From: Syncephalis fuscata
Lineage: Eukaryota > Zoopagomycota > Zoopagomycetes > Zoopagales > Piptocephalidaceae
Direction: 5' to 3'
Length of the DNA stretch: 28,760 bases
Assembly (NCBI GenBank): GCA_025786725.1
Contig: JAHLTZ010000097.1
Coordinates: forward strand, 1 to 28,760
Position 1 is the first letter of the stretch. Each line of letters starts with the position of its first letter. Made by a program: the position numbers and the translations under genes. Shown in pieces: positions 18,673 through 28,760 of the stretch. A model generated the notes under the pieces. It had not been told where the DNA came from. It searched no databases and saw only the letters and a list, made by a program, of their open reading frames with translations.

Positions 18673-20257
18673 ATGGTTTCACTTACAGCTACATTATCCC
18701 GACGATGGAAACAATCGTCATCGACCACGCTACTTGCCGTCGGCCTTCTAAGTAATCTTTTGTCCATGGTGTCGGTCGTGTCATCGGAAGCCACGGAACA
18801 AGCACCAAAATACGACGCTGCTCTGTCACCCGAGCAAAATCCATATGGCTTCAAAGTAAGCTACGGCGTGGTCTGGCTAAATGAAGAACAGCACGCCTTT
18901 GGTGGCCAGTTCAACATTTCAATGTCCAGGCCCATTAAAGGTGCCAGCTGGGTGCTAAAGTTCCAGTTTGCCGACAGCAATACGCGCGCCGATAATTACT
19001 GGGGCCAATGGGACCTAGAACATATTACAAACACCACCTATAATCTTGCTAAGCCAAAGCCACTAGATAATGGTGTGGATATTGTAGAAGAAGGTGACAC
19101 AACGGTCCATTCCTATGCCTTCAACGGAAAATACAACAACGATGATAAGAATGCCATCTATCCAAACTACTATGCCTACGCACCCAACGACAAGGTTAAA
19201 CCCGTTATTTTGACACCGTTTGAAGTGAGCAATAAGAAGTTACCAGATACACCATTGCCCACTTCCCCACCTGGCGAATACAATCGTCAGCAACGTACGG
19301 CCAGTGCGGGTAGCGCCACAAACGCAGTGGGCGGCAACGATTCAAACAGTGCGAGTGCCGACTCTAACTCGAGCGGTAATGTCAGTGCTGGAAGTGGTTC
19401 ATTAACAGGCATTACCATTCTTGGTGGTATTCTGGCTGTTGGTCTAACTGTTGTAGGCATTGCCACGTACCGCCGTCGTGAATATCGCCGAGATGTCGCC
19501 ACCAAAAAGGACGATACAATCCTTCCCAAATTTGCTCCTGACAGTATGGCAAAGGATGCCGTTAAAATGCCACCCCCTTCGGCTATTAACAACCATTCAG
19601 TAGCTGCCCGTGCTGCCGCCGGTGCAGTAATTATGGAGGAAATGAATGCCGATCAAGCCATGGCCGAAGAATACTACGTCATGGAGGATGTGGCACCCGA
19701 TGCCCACCATCACCACTTGGAGATGGCGGCCGACGAATACAACGCCATAGAAGCCATGCCGGAACATGACGATGGCGTCTATTATGCTGAATACGATGCT
19801 GAGATGCACCAAGAGTTCTACCCGATGGAAGGTGAAGGCCAATACGAAATGGAAGAGCCATACGTGATGGTCATGGCGAGGCCATGTACGAAGGCGAATA
19901 CGTTGAAGGCCTTCCAGACTACGCCATCCAGTATGACGATGAGGTTGGCTATGACGGCATATGGACGAAGCCAACCATGAAGTCTACCACGTAGAAGAGA
20001 CTGCCAACCATAACAATGCGTCTGGTGGCAACGGTGCAATTGAACACGTTGATCTTCGCGCACCAGTGGCCCAGGAATACTACGTATCTAATGCCATTGC
20101 CTATGACGATGAGGGACACGATCTAGGATTAGACCAATCAGCACATGATGGCCACGACCAAGGTTACGGCCATGCCTACGAGGCTGGTGACTACGAGGCC
20201 ACAGAGTTCGACGATGGTCAATATGAACAGCAACAACACCACCACCACCAATACTAA
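18673..20257 (+). CDS. Type I membrane protein with acidic Tyr/Glu/His-rich tail (frameshifted)
   Basis: Unrecognised family, about 528 codons over three frames. The ATG at 18673 opens a basic then hydrophobic signal peptide (about 1-38, ending near SVVSS). The ectodomain (about 39-244) is Trp/Tyr-rich with sequons (FNIS, TNTTY, SNSS) and a beta-rich look (GASWVLKFQF, NYWGQWDLE), then a Ser/Asn/Gly-rich stalk. The membrane segment (about 245-266) is ITILGGILAVGLTVVGIA, followed by YRRREYRR. The tail is strongly acidic with many Tyr and His (EEYYVMEDV, EYDAEMHQEFYPMEGEG), ending HHHHQY and TAA at 20257. The acidic character moves to another frame near 19864-19880 and again near 19955-19961, consistent with one base missing at each place. 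The ectodomain loosely recalls carbohydrate-binding beta-sandwiches, which is a weak guess. Confidence 0.78.
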
Positions 20258-22831
20258 TTCAATGTAATATGAGTGAGCGAAAAGTCACCCGTTAACCAAG
20301 TATTTAATTGTTTTCCCGCTTGGTTTACCTTGCATAACTCTGTGATCTTTCCTTCTCTTCGTTACACTACTATCCCTTTATACTGCTTGTGCTGTCGTGC
20401 CGGCATTGCAGTATGTGTGTGTCCACGTTTCCTTTTTTGCGATTAGACAAGCGCCTATTATTGAACCACTTTTTGATTGCTTGTGTGCACGGCTCTAAGC
20501 AATTACTTCTCCGTATACATGTTCGCTCGCATTGATTGTTTGTCTGAGCGTGAAAGATTTCTGAAGAATAAGATTACATTTTCTTTCTCGATGGCAATTG
20601 TAAACTATAAGCGTGTGCCACATGTTGTGTGATTAAATGAATGTTTACGCATTGATAAATACTAATACCAATAACAATTCAAATTGAATGGATATGCTAA
20701 TAGTAATAAGTATTGATGAGCTAGTAATATATACATAAATCATAATGATGGCCAATATGAATTATTTAGTTTTACAATAATGATGATGAATAATTAGAAA
20801 TAGTTGACTGTTTATGTATTGTATTTGTGTTCAAATAATGAGTATTAGCCACTAGTCAATTGATGTTAATATATATATGATCAATCTGGGATATTATTGA
20901 ATAAATAGCCAATGATGAGCTGTTAATATACAATATTTATTATTTATCTGGCTGCATTGTACTTTGACTCCAATTGGGACGAATTTTGCTTTGGAGACAA
21001 ATGTGAAGTTGCACTATTATGCACAACATAATTGTATTGCTTTTTATTAAGATTATGTTAATAAATTGATTTAACATAGCATAACATAACATACCATTCG
21101 ACTACTTTGAAACATTTGAGGCTGATTATTGTTGTCGATGCTATGTAGAAAAATTAATTGAATATTAATAGAAGCCATATGGTTGCAGCTCTATGTCATT
21201 TTGCATTGATTATTATTACATCTACGTACAGCATAGATTATTACATCTAAGTAGTCTCTTTTATTTTCTAATATTCTACTATTGCATTTTGAGCATATTT
21301 GCGATGTAAGATCAAAATTAATATAACCATTATAAAAGTCGTTTATTAAACAGCCACTTCCCATATAGCCAATCTGACTAAATAAAAAACAATATATACA
21401 TTAAAGCAATAATAAAGATAACTAATTAATTACATTATTATACTGATAATTACGCATGAATTAATTAATGTTGGATGTAATATTATGCATGTTACAATGC
21501 ACATGGAATAGTGATGATGGGTGTTTGATTTTGTTTAAGTGTTAAGAAAGAGGCGGCGAAATGAGTAAGTAAAAAATGTGGGAGTCAAAGTACAATAGCT
21601 TCCTTTATCTAATCTATATGGTGTGTAAAAATGGTATACAAATTTAATAAATGAAATAAAATAACTGATACTTTTTTATTAAATAACCAGCACCAATCAG
21701 CTAGCTAACTTTCCAGTAGTCGGCTATTTGGTTTGTTATTTGGTTTTATTAATAATAGTAATGAAATTACTAAACTGAAATCAGTAATAAATTAACACGC
21801 GTAGTAACATAGTTTATCGTTTATTATCAATAAGCAGTATGTTGTGACCAGTAGCTTATGTATGAGTTACGTAATTGTGCTTTTTAAATTATTAATTAAT
21901 TAGCCATTACAAGCACTAAGGTCAGTAGCGGTTTATTAAAAAATGGTTATTAAGTTAAGCGGTAGTAGATATTTAGTAATTAGCTATTGCCATAGTTCAA
22001 TGGCTATACACTAAATAATATCTGTAATAAAACTAGAAACTATGAGATGAGATAATTACTACTTTTTTATTTGAATAATAAAAATATGTTAATATTTATG
22101 CTGGATTATTCTATGCTTGATAGCGGTTAATTAATATATAACTCAAACGCCATTGTTTTCCGCATTCTCCACGCGGTATTATTTGTCCATATGATTAATC
22201 GTATGTATTCAACGAGTAAATGCAATAATGTATCATTTCGTTCATTATTGCTAATGTACACTATGTATATACAGCATAATTGCTAATACTCTGTAACAAT
22301 TTATGCCATTAACAAAACCAAATACAATAAGCGTAGATATTGTTGATTACATACAATACTGACAGATATACTGCTATTGGTTGTTGATTTCATTGCTATT
22401 AAATTAATATGTTCAATGATGATAATAATAGAAATAGTATGTATTAATACTAGTATCATAACACTATTAGCGGTTAGTAATTAATTATAGCTATAAAAAT
22501 GCATCAGCCATATACCAAATGTTAAAACTGGCTTGTATAAGTAGGTATAATATATATATTGTTTAGTAAAATGGCATGCATTTTATTAATATTTATACAA
22601 TTTATATTATTTATTTAATTGGCATTATAGCATAATATGGAACTGTACTTACTATGAGAATATTTTATTTAATAATGGCTTAAATAGATTTGTTCACTAA
22701 TTTAAAGAAACAAATATATAAAATAATGGCTAGTAATTGCTTTTTAATTAAGATTTGCTATGATAAAAGCCAATAATTTAATTTTAGGAATATATATTTT
22801 TCGGAGGCTAAAATTTTATTGAGCATTGCCA
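20258..22831. other. AT-rich intergenic, nothing recognised
   Basis: Begins with the likely 3' UTR of the upstream gene. The rest is AT-rich with short simple runs such as a CATAA repeat near 21080. No open frame, RNA gene or clear transposon boundary was found. Confidence 0.6.
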
Positions 22832-22902
22832 GCTGTAGTGGTGTAGTGGTATCACAAGACGTTGTGGCCGTCTTAACCCTGGTTCGATTCCAGGCTATAG
22901 CA
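22832..22902 (+). tRNA. tRNA-His (anticodon GUG)
   Basis: 71-nt cloverleaf. The acceptor stem GCTGTAG/CTATAGC has one G-U pair, the D stem is GTG/CAC, and the anticodon stem is AGACG/CGTCT with loop TTGTGGC (anticodon GTG at 22864-22866). The T stem is CCTGG/CCAGG with loop TTCGATT, and the discriminator base is A. No CCA is encoded and no intron is present. Internal RNA polymerase III promoters are visible: A box TGGTGTAGTGG (22839-22849) and B box GGTTCGATTCC (22881-22891). The mature tRNA needs a post-transcriptional G at position -1, as usual for eukaryotic tRNA-His. Confidence 0.95.
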
Positions 22903-22906
22903 ATGC

Positions 22907-22911
22907 TTTTT
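22907..22911 (+). terminator. RNA polymerase III T-run terminator
   Basis: TTTTT starting five bases after the tRNA-His gene, the standard Pol III stop signal. Confidence 0.85.
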
Positions 22912-25097
22912 GCTCCATTTCGGTACACAACAACGTACTGTCGTTGCCTTTTTGTTAAACACAAAAGCTTGAACTGTTATCCTTGCGTCTATTTTTTACT
23001 TTTTTATATAGATTATTTAATGACATTTATTACACTATTAGTTAATTCATAATTATTTCAAGAAAATAGCAAATTCAATTCAAGAAAATTGAAACGACGT
23101 ACAAAAAAGATATATATCATCTAGCTGTTTAATAACTAAATTTAACAAATATTAAACCAAATCAAGAAAGTGCGGCAAAAGGGATGTGCTGTAATGATTA
23201 TTGATTAGATAACATATAGCTTACTTAATAAATAGCGACTAATCAAATGCGTCATGCTTTATTGGTGCTATGTCTACTAGCTATTAACAATCAACGAAAC
23301 ATTGTTGGTAATCAAACAATTAAAAACAATACGTAATTATCCAGGTCCCACATAACGTTACATTGATGTATAACAGATATGCTTTAATCAAAACGTAGTC
23401 CGGTTGTTATATATAGTCAGCTATAATACACAAGTGACCATAAGTTGCAATCAAGACATTGGTATTGCTGCTGTTTACTGATACAACGCATGTATGTAGA
23501 TTTAGCGGCTGCATTGGTTGTATAGAAGCGTACTACTGTTGCTGTTTTAAAAATTGGAGACAATAGCAAGGTGAATAAGTAGCACATTACGTATTTAATG
23601 TATACATAATGCCAGTGATTAATGATGTGTCTACGACCATATACTGGAAATGAACATGTCGAGTGAATTGATAATTCCATAAATAATACTAATTCTATAT
23701 TACCACTAACATCTATAAATGATAATCTGAATACACACCAATAAAATATGTTGTTTAATCAAGGTAATACACAAGCATTGAATTGGCGGCTGATTCAAGT
23801 GGAGATAAATTGGCATGCATCTAAGGGAGGGAAAGACAAATATGAAAGCAGTGTAATAGACGATAACGCAATATAACATTAATTTCTCGGTACTTTTAAT
23901 ACTCTGCAATAACTATCAGTGCTGTAGCCATTGGCTACAACCAGTATACGCATTAATAAATAGTTATGCATCAACTGGTGTTGCGCTATAATGAACATGT
24001 GTTAATAGGAATTGGACAATTGATTGACATGTCGATATGTATTACTTGAATGTATTGTCACGTAATACAACAAACATTATATACGTCTTACTAGCGTGTA
24101 TTGAAATTTGTTACTATATATTTTAGTAAGTTGTTACCGGTAACGTTACAAACACAACAAACAGTAGCCACTATAATTGCATTTATTACTGGCCATTAGC
24201 AATGTTTTTGCTGTTGTTTATGATTAACTACACATATATATACACATAGGCTGTTTATCGTATCGTTTATTTATGAATAAACATAGTGCTAACAACAACT
24301 ATGCTTACGTAAAACGTTATGTTTTTGACGCCTTACTAGCTAACACATGTCATATTGCCATTATATTATAATACCGATAAAAGCGCTAGCAATGGATGTT
24401 TCATCAATGTAACCGACAATTTAATATGCCAAGTAGCCTCTGATCCGTATGGCTGTACTGCCATTGGCTAAGGTAGTAAACCGCGTTATTGTTCTTGTGT
24501 ATAGCTAGCATGGATGTGCAATATGTAAGGCTAAATTAGCATATCAAATCGCCAGTGCTCTTGATAATGGCTACTAATCAAAGAAAGACAAATTAGGTAT
24601 AAAATGGGTACAGTAATGTATGCATTCATTTAAGTGTGTGAAGATTGCTGTATCAGTAAACTAGTATATGTAGCTGTTGACTAGCTATTTATTACGCATC
24701 ATATAAACAAATTGATATTATATTAATTCCAGGCAAGTTAAATTGTCACGGGAATAAAATTAACTTATTAAACATGTATTACTGGCATTATTAATCAGTC
24801 GTTAGGATCTAGTTAGATACACCGGGGGTGTTGTAAAATATACCATCAATGTGCTTCAATTAGTCTTTCAACAGTCGTTTATTAATTATAAGTATGTGCT
24901 ATTAAAATATTGTTGCATGTAGTATGCAATTGCTATAGCTACATTTTTAAACAATACTATTATTTATAACAATGACACTAAACGCACAAACAGGTATTCA
25001 TTATTATTGTGATTATTCAGACGAAAATTAACAGCAATTTAGCAATAATACAACATAATCAGCAGTGTAGCTTTAATATTACAATGATTTAGCAATC
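22912..25097. other. AT-rich intergenic with decayed repeats
   Basis: No gene seen. Short perfect palindromes occur, for example GTTACCGGTAAC at 24133-24144 and TGTAGCC/GGCTACA near 23923-23939. A stretch from about 23414 to 23520 resembles 26999-27110 in direct orientation, with clear divergence, which suggests old duplicated repeat copies. Confidence 0.5.
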
Positions 25098-25419
25098 ATA
25101 CTAGCATACTATCGGCTGTAATAATGCATCAATCAGCTATACGTGTACCGATACTAATTGCCACATTGATCAGTCGTGCCATTGATCAGTGAACAACAAC
25201 ATACTGTGGCTAATTACGGCCAATAGTTGTAGCTGTATAGCAGCAACAATCATCGGTAACGTTAACAACGAAATCAGCTGTAAAATATGTGATTATTAGT
25301 CGATATTAATTAGTGGTATTGCGATAGAGTCATAATGACACCAATCAGTATTGGACAGCAGTATTGATATCGCAATGTATATGTTCGACATCAACAACTG
25401 TTAAATAACAGATATACTG
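25098..25419. repeat. Left terminal inverted repeat of a 1.3-kb element
   Basis: 322 bp, reverse complement of 26075-26397 with one single-base indel and very few mismatches. It starts ATACTAGCATACTATCGG. Pairing stops sharply at both edges (25097 does not pair with 26398, nor 25420 with 26074). Confidence 0.93.
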
Positions 25420-26074
25420 ACATACATGCAGCTACTAGCAGCCGCTCATAATATTATTAATCATGTTAATAAACGGAATTTATTATACAGTCAATAGTAA
25501 TCTTAGTTACCATATTATATTTACAGTATAAAGCAGCACAATTGAATATATAGCAATAATAGTAATCGGTATGAAATTGATTACGTCAACGCCACATGTT
25601 GCTATATGTTATATACAGCCACTAGTTACTAGTGATATATGACATTCCATCAATGCTATATTAGCTGGTTTATTAACCAGCTGGCAAGTAGTACGACATT
25701 TATTTACGCACAAATACATTAATACAATGCTACTAACCAGATGTATGTTAGCTACTATTAAGCAGCCAATAGTGTTAATCAGAAATGGCAATGTTTTATT
25801 AGCAATTACATGCACAATAGCAACTATCAACAATCAGCTTCGGTAATATAATTGCTGTATATCTATATATACTGCTATTGTTGATTGGTAATAGTAATAT
25901 TGGCTATTGTAAAACCGTGGATCAAGCAAAATAATTGTAACAAGCATTTTTGCCATTTTTATCAGTTATAATAGTCAGTAATTGCTGGTCATGCATAATG
26001 ATATGTGTACTAATAGCTATTGACTAACCAGATAAAACCATCAGTAGTGATTAGCACATTGACAATACATATGC
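25420..26074. mobile_element. Central part of long-TIR element, no transposase
   Basis: A 655-bp spacer between 322-bp inverted repeats. It contains small hairpins, such as AGCTGGTT/AACCAGCT at 25663-25682 and CACTAGT/ACTAGTG at about 25619-25633, but no recognisable protein. The whole (25098-26397) looks like a non-autonomous foldback or MITE-like DNA element. If the true termini are CTAGCATAC/GTATGCTAG, they are flanked by TA on both sides, as Tc1/mariner-type insertion would leave. TA is self-complementary, so this is weak evidence. Confidence 0.55.
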
Positions 26075-26397
26075 CAGTATATCTGTTATTTAACAGTTGG
26101 TTGATGTCGAACATATACATTGCGATATCAATACTGCTATCCAATACTGATTGGTGTCATTATGACTCTATCGCAATACCACTAATTAATATCGACTAAT
26201 AATCACATATTTTACAGCTGATTTCGTTGTTAACGTTACCGATGATTGTTGCTGCTATACAGCTACAACTATTGGCCGTAATTAGCCACAGTATGTTGTT
26301 GTTCACTGATCAATGGCACGACTGATCAATGTGGCAATTAGTATCGGTACACGTATAGCTGATTGATGCATTATTACAGCCGATAGTATGCTAGTAT
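26075..26397. repeat. Right terminal inverted repeat of a 1.3-kb element
   Basis: Partner of 25098-25419, ending AGTATGCTAGTAT. It is 323 bp, the extra base being in CAACCAAC versus CAACAAC. Confidence 0.93.
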
Positions 26398-27984
26398 AGT
26401 TTCTGGCTTTTTAGTTAGTGCTAATATACGTACGACAGTATTAAGCTACTAACGCATGTACTAAGTATTACATATAGCGTTATCTGCGCCAATGGCCATC
26501 AATTTTTGTATTAAAAATTACCGTAATATATAGCTGCGCAATCAATTATACACATACTTTGTTATAATATTAATGTTTGTTTACAGGCTGTTTATGTATT
26601 CCTTCTATTGTTAGTATTGATATGTTAATCATTTTACATATATTATAGCTATGTATAATGGCAACTTGTATGCTACTAATGTGCTGTTTACAATGCATCA
26701 ATGCGTGACTACTACACAGCAATACGATGGCCATGGTATAAACAGCGCACATCGCCATGTACGAGTGTATTGTGTGCTATACATGCCGCTAATATAAACG
26801 CCAACGTCATCAACAACGTTAATGTACTTTAATTCATGAATGTTATATGTACTAGCCATTAACATACAATGGCCTAATATTATTAATCAACTCATTGCAA
26901 ACTATACGCAGTTATTTATACACTATATAATGATACATCAACATGTAGCAAACATAATGGCCACTGTACTAAACAATGGATGATCCAGTTGCACATACGT
27001 ATAGTCAGCTATATACACACAAATGACCATACGTTGTAATAATAACACCAGTGTTACAGCAATTTACTGATGTATCATTACATGGAACTGCGACAATTGC
27101 ATTGACTACATTGTATATACTAATGGTGTTAACAACAGTAGCCATTATGCTTGTTTATATATATATTACAATGATGGATTGATTGCAATGTTGTATTGTA
27201 GTCATTGGCGTCTGTAGTATAGCAATGATTGCTGCTGATGTACATATTGTGCACTACATTAACCATACAATACACTTAGTAAGCGTTATTTTTATTTAGC
27301 TAATGAATTAATGTTACAAGGCACACTAATGATATACAGCTGTTATCCATGATGATTGTATACTTAATTCTACTATCATTTGCAAGAGTTACACGACATG
27401 TTATACATGGAAATGAGTTGTATTAATGTATTTAATAATATGTAGATAGTCATTAGTCAGTTTAGCCATAATTGCTGAAGCTGATGTTGCAGAATTTGCA
27501 ATATAGTACTACGTATTTATCATGTCATTAAAGCTGCAGGTTGCTATGCAATGCTATTTATGCTGGCAAATTACGTATAAGTGATCTATTGCATTGACCA
27601 ACAACAGCACTGGCACACTGACTGCTAATTGGCGTGACATAGTCACGACTGGCCATTAATGTTAGTATCATTTGCGTCACTAGACATTAGCGTGTCATGC
27701 ATGGTCAATGCATTAACACAGCATTTATAGGTGCTAGTCTTAACAAGTAATATGATTAACTAATATACAGCAATATATTACCGCTGATGGATATGCAATT
27801 GTACACACAATGTTAACAATTGGCACAGTTGGTATGATCATGCAATAGCTAGCACCATTATTTTTGGATGTATCCAGCATATACACTATTAAGCATTTGT
27901 GCATCGCCTAGCACCAATGTTTTAATACACAATCATATATTATTAATAACATCAATACACTAACCATAATATCGGTGACATTAT
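26398..27984. other. AT-rich intergenic, nothing firm
   Basis: No convincing gene or RNA. It contains the diverged direct relative of 23414-23520 at about 26999-27110. Confidence 0.5.
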
Positions 27985-28760
27985 TTAACCAATTGACTGA
28001 TTAATTAACTATCAAACGAATTATTAACTAACTAGTTGATTGACCAATGTTAGCTGGCTATTACTCTTAGCTAAACTAGTTGACAAGTATTGAATAGCAA
28101 TCATTACTAATTAACTAAATTAATTGATTAATTATTAAACAACAATTATTATTAACTAGTTAGCTAATTAACAAGTATTAAACACCAAGTACTATTGACT
28201 AGAATAATTAATTAACTATTAAACAACTGTCATTATTAGGCAATTAGGCAATTAACTAATATTAAATATACTATTGATAACTAATTAATTACTAGTATTA
28301 GATAAATTATTGCTAACTAATTATTAAACACCAATTATTAATAATTAATTATATTTTATTTATCTGTCCAATCTACAGAGCAAAACTTTTAGCAACTAAC
28401 TTTTCAGATCGATCTGAAAAACCACTTTATTAATTAATTAACTATTAGCTAATATTAAACAAATTATTGTTAACTAAAGGTAATTGACTAATCTTAGCTG
28501 GCCATTACTATTTATTAACTAGGTTAATTAATTTACTAGTGCTAGACAACAATCGCTATTAACTAGTTAACCAATTGACAAGTATTAAACGGCAATCACT
28601 ATTAATCGACTAGAATAATTGATTAATTAACCAACTAATTAACTAGTATTAAGTGCACTATTAACATCAACTATTACCTGAATTACTATTAGCTGGCTAT
28701 TAATATTAATTAACTAATATTAAATAAATTATTAACTAACTATTAACTGGATTACTATTA
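27985..28760. repeat. Degenerate ~42-43-bp AT-rich tandem array
   Basis: A motif like AGTATTAAACAACAAT followed by ATTAACTAGTTAACTAATTA recurs. Its AGTATT-type anchor lies near 28009, 28086, 28132, 28174, 28216, 28258, 28294, 28451, 28538, 28581, 28645 and 28717. Successive steps of 42, 42 and 42, and of 87 and 43, show the period. Units are much diverged, and a non-repeat stretch interrupts at about 28345-28435. The array runs off the right edge. Confidence 0.75.
28401..28420. repeat. Perfect 20-bp palindrome
   Basis: TTTTCAGATCGATCTGAAAA is fully self-complementary. It lies in the interruption of the tandem array. It could be a protein-binding site or the remains of an insertion. Confidence 0.85.

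Noticed and set aside
19287-20063. Minus-strand ORFs opposite the 18673-20257 gene
   Set aside because: Antisense shadows of the acidic His/Tyr-rich tail, with no domain or start context.
22758-23052. ORFs on both strands across 22758-23052
   Set aside because: They cover the tRNA-His gene and are chance frames through it.
25609-25833. 74-aa minus-strand ORF in the long-TIR element
   Set aside because: No transposase motif or other family signal. Chance frame in AT-rich DNA between the inverted repeats.

Overview
This window looks like nuclear DNA of a fungus, probably an early-diverging lineage, although the lineage call is inference. The evidence is AT-rich intergenic DNA, a short spliceosomal intron, a tRNA-His gene without an encoded CCA tail, chromodomain-bearing Ty3/gypsy (chromovirus) sequences, and two genes for secreted or membrane proteins with low-complexity tails. 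Genes are sparse: two protein-coding loci, one tRNA, and a large amount of decayed repeat.

Region 1 (1 to 11510) is one giant inverted repeat. Position i pairs with about 11511-i in the outer part and 11494-i in the inner part. Its arms, 1-3636 and 7860-11510, are nearly identical over about 3.6 kb. The left arm may run off the window. The 4.2-kb loop (3637-7859) holds the decayed gag-pol of a Ty3/gypsy chromovirus: zinc knuckle, protease, RT, RNase H, DD35E integrase, GPF module and chromodomain. Its N-terminal gag and normal 5' LTR are missing. The LTRs bordering the loop face in opposite directions. Each arm also carries a diverged second LTR, a small solo LTR of another family with a perfect 5-bp target duplication, an RNase H fragment of a second gypsy family followed by a dUTPase fragment, further LTR pieces, and a block of about 790 bp of unknown origin.

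Region 2 (12218 to 20257) holds two divergent genes separated by 4.6 kb. The minus-strand gene is spliced. A signal-peptide exon (14040-13962) and a 221-nt intron precede a large exon, giving about 533 aa. The plus-strand gene (18673-20257) is about 528 codons long but carries two apparent single-base frameshifts in its tail. Both encode single-pass type I membrane proteins of almost equal length. One has a basic Ser/Arg-rich cytoplasmic tail and the other an acidic Tyr/Glu/His-rich tail. Neither matches a family I can name securely.

Region 3 (20258 to 28760) is AT-rich and nearly gene-free. It has a tRNA-His(GUG) gene at 22832-22902, a 1.3-kb element with 322-bp terminal inverted repeats (25098-26397), and a degenerate AT-rich tandem array with a period near 42-43 bp from about 27985 to the end of the window. 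Nothing here resembles a bacterial operon, CRISPR array or phage.
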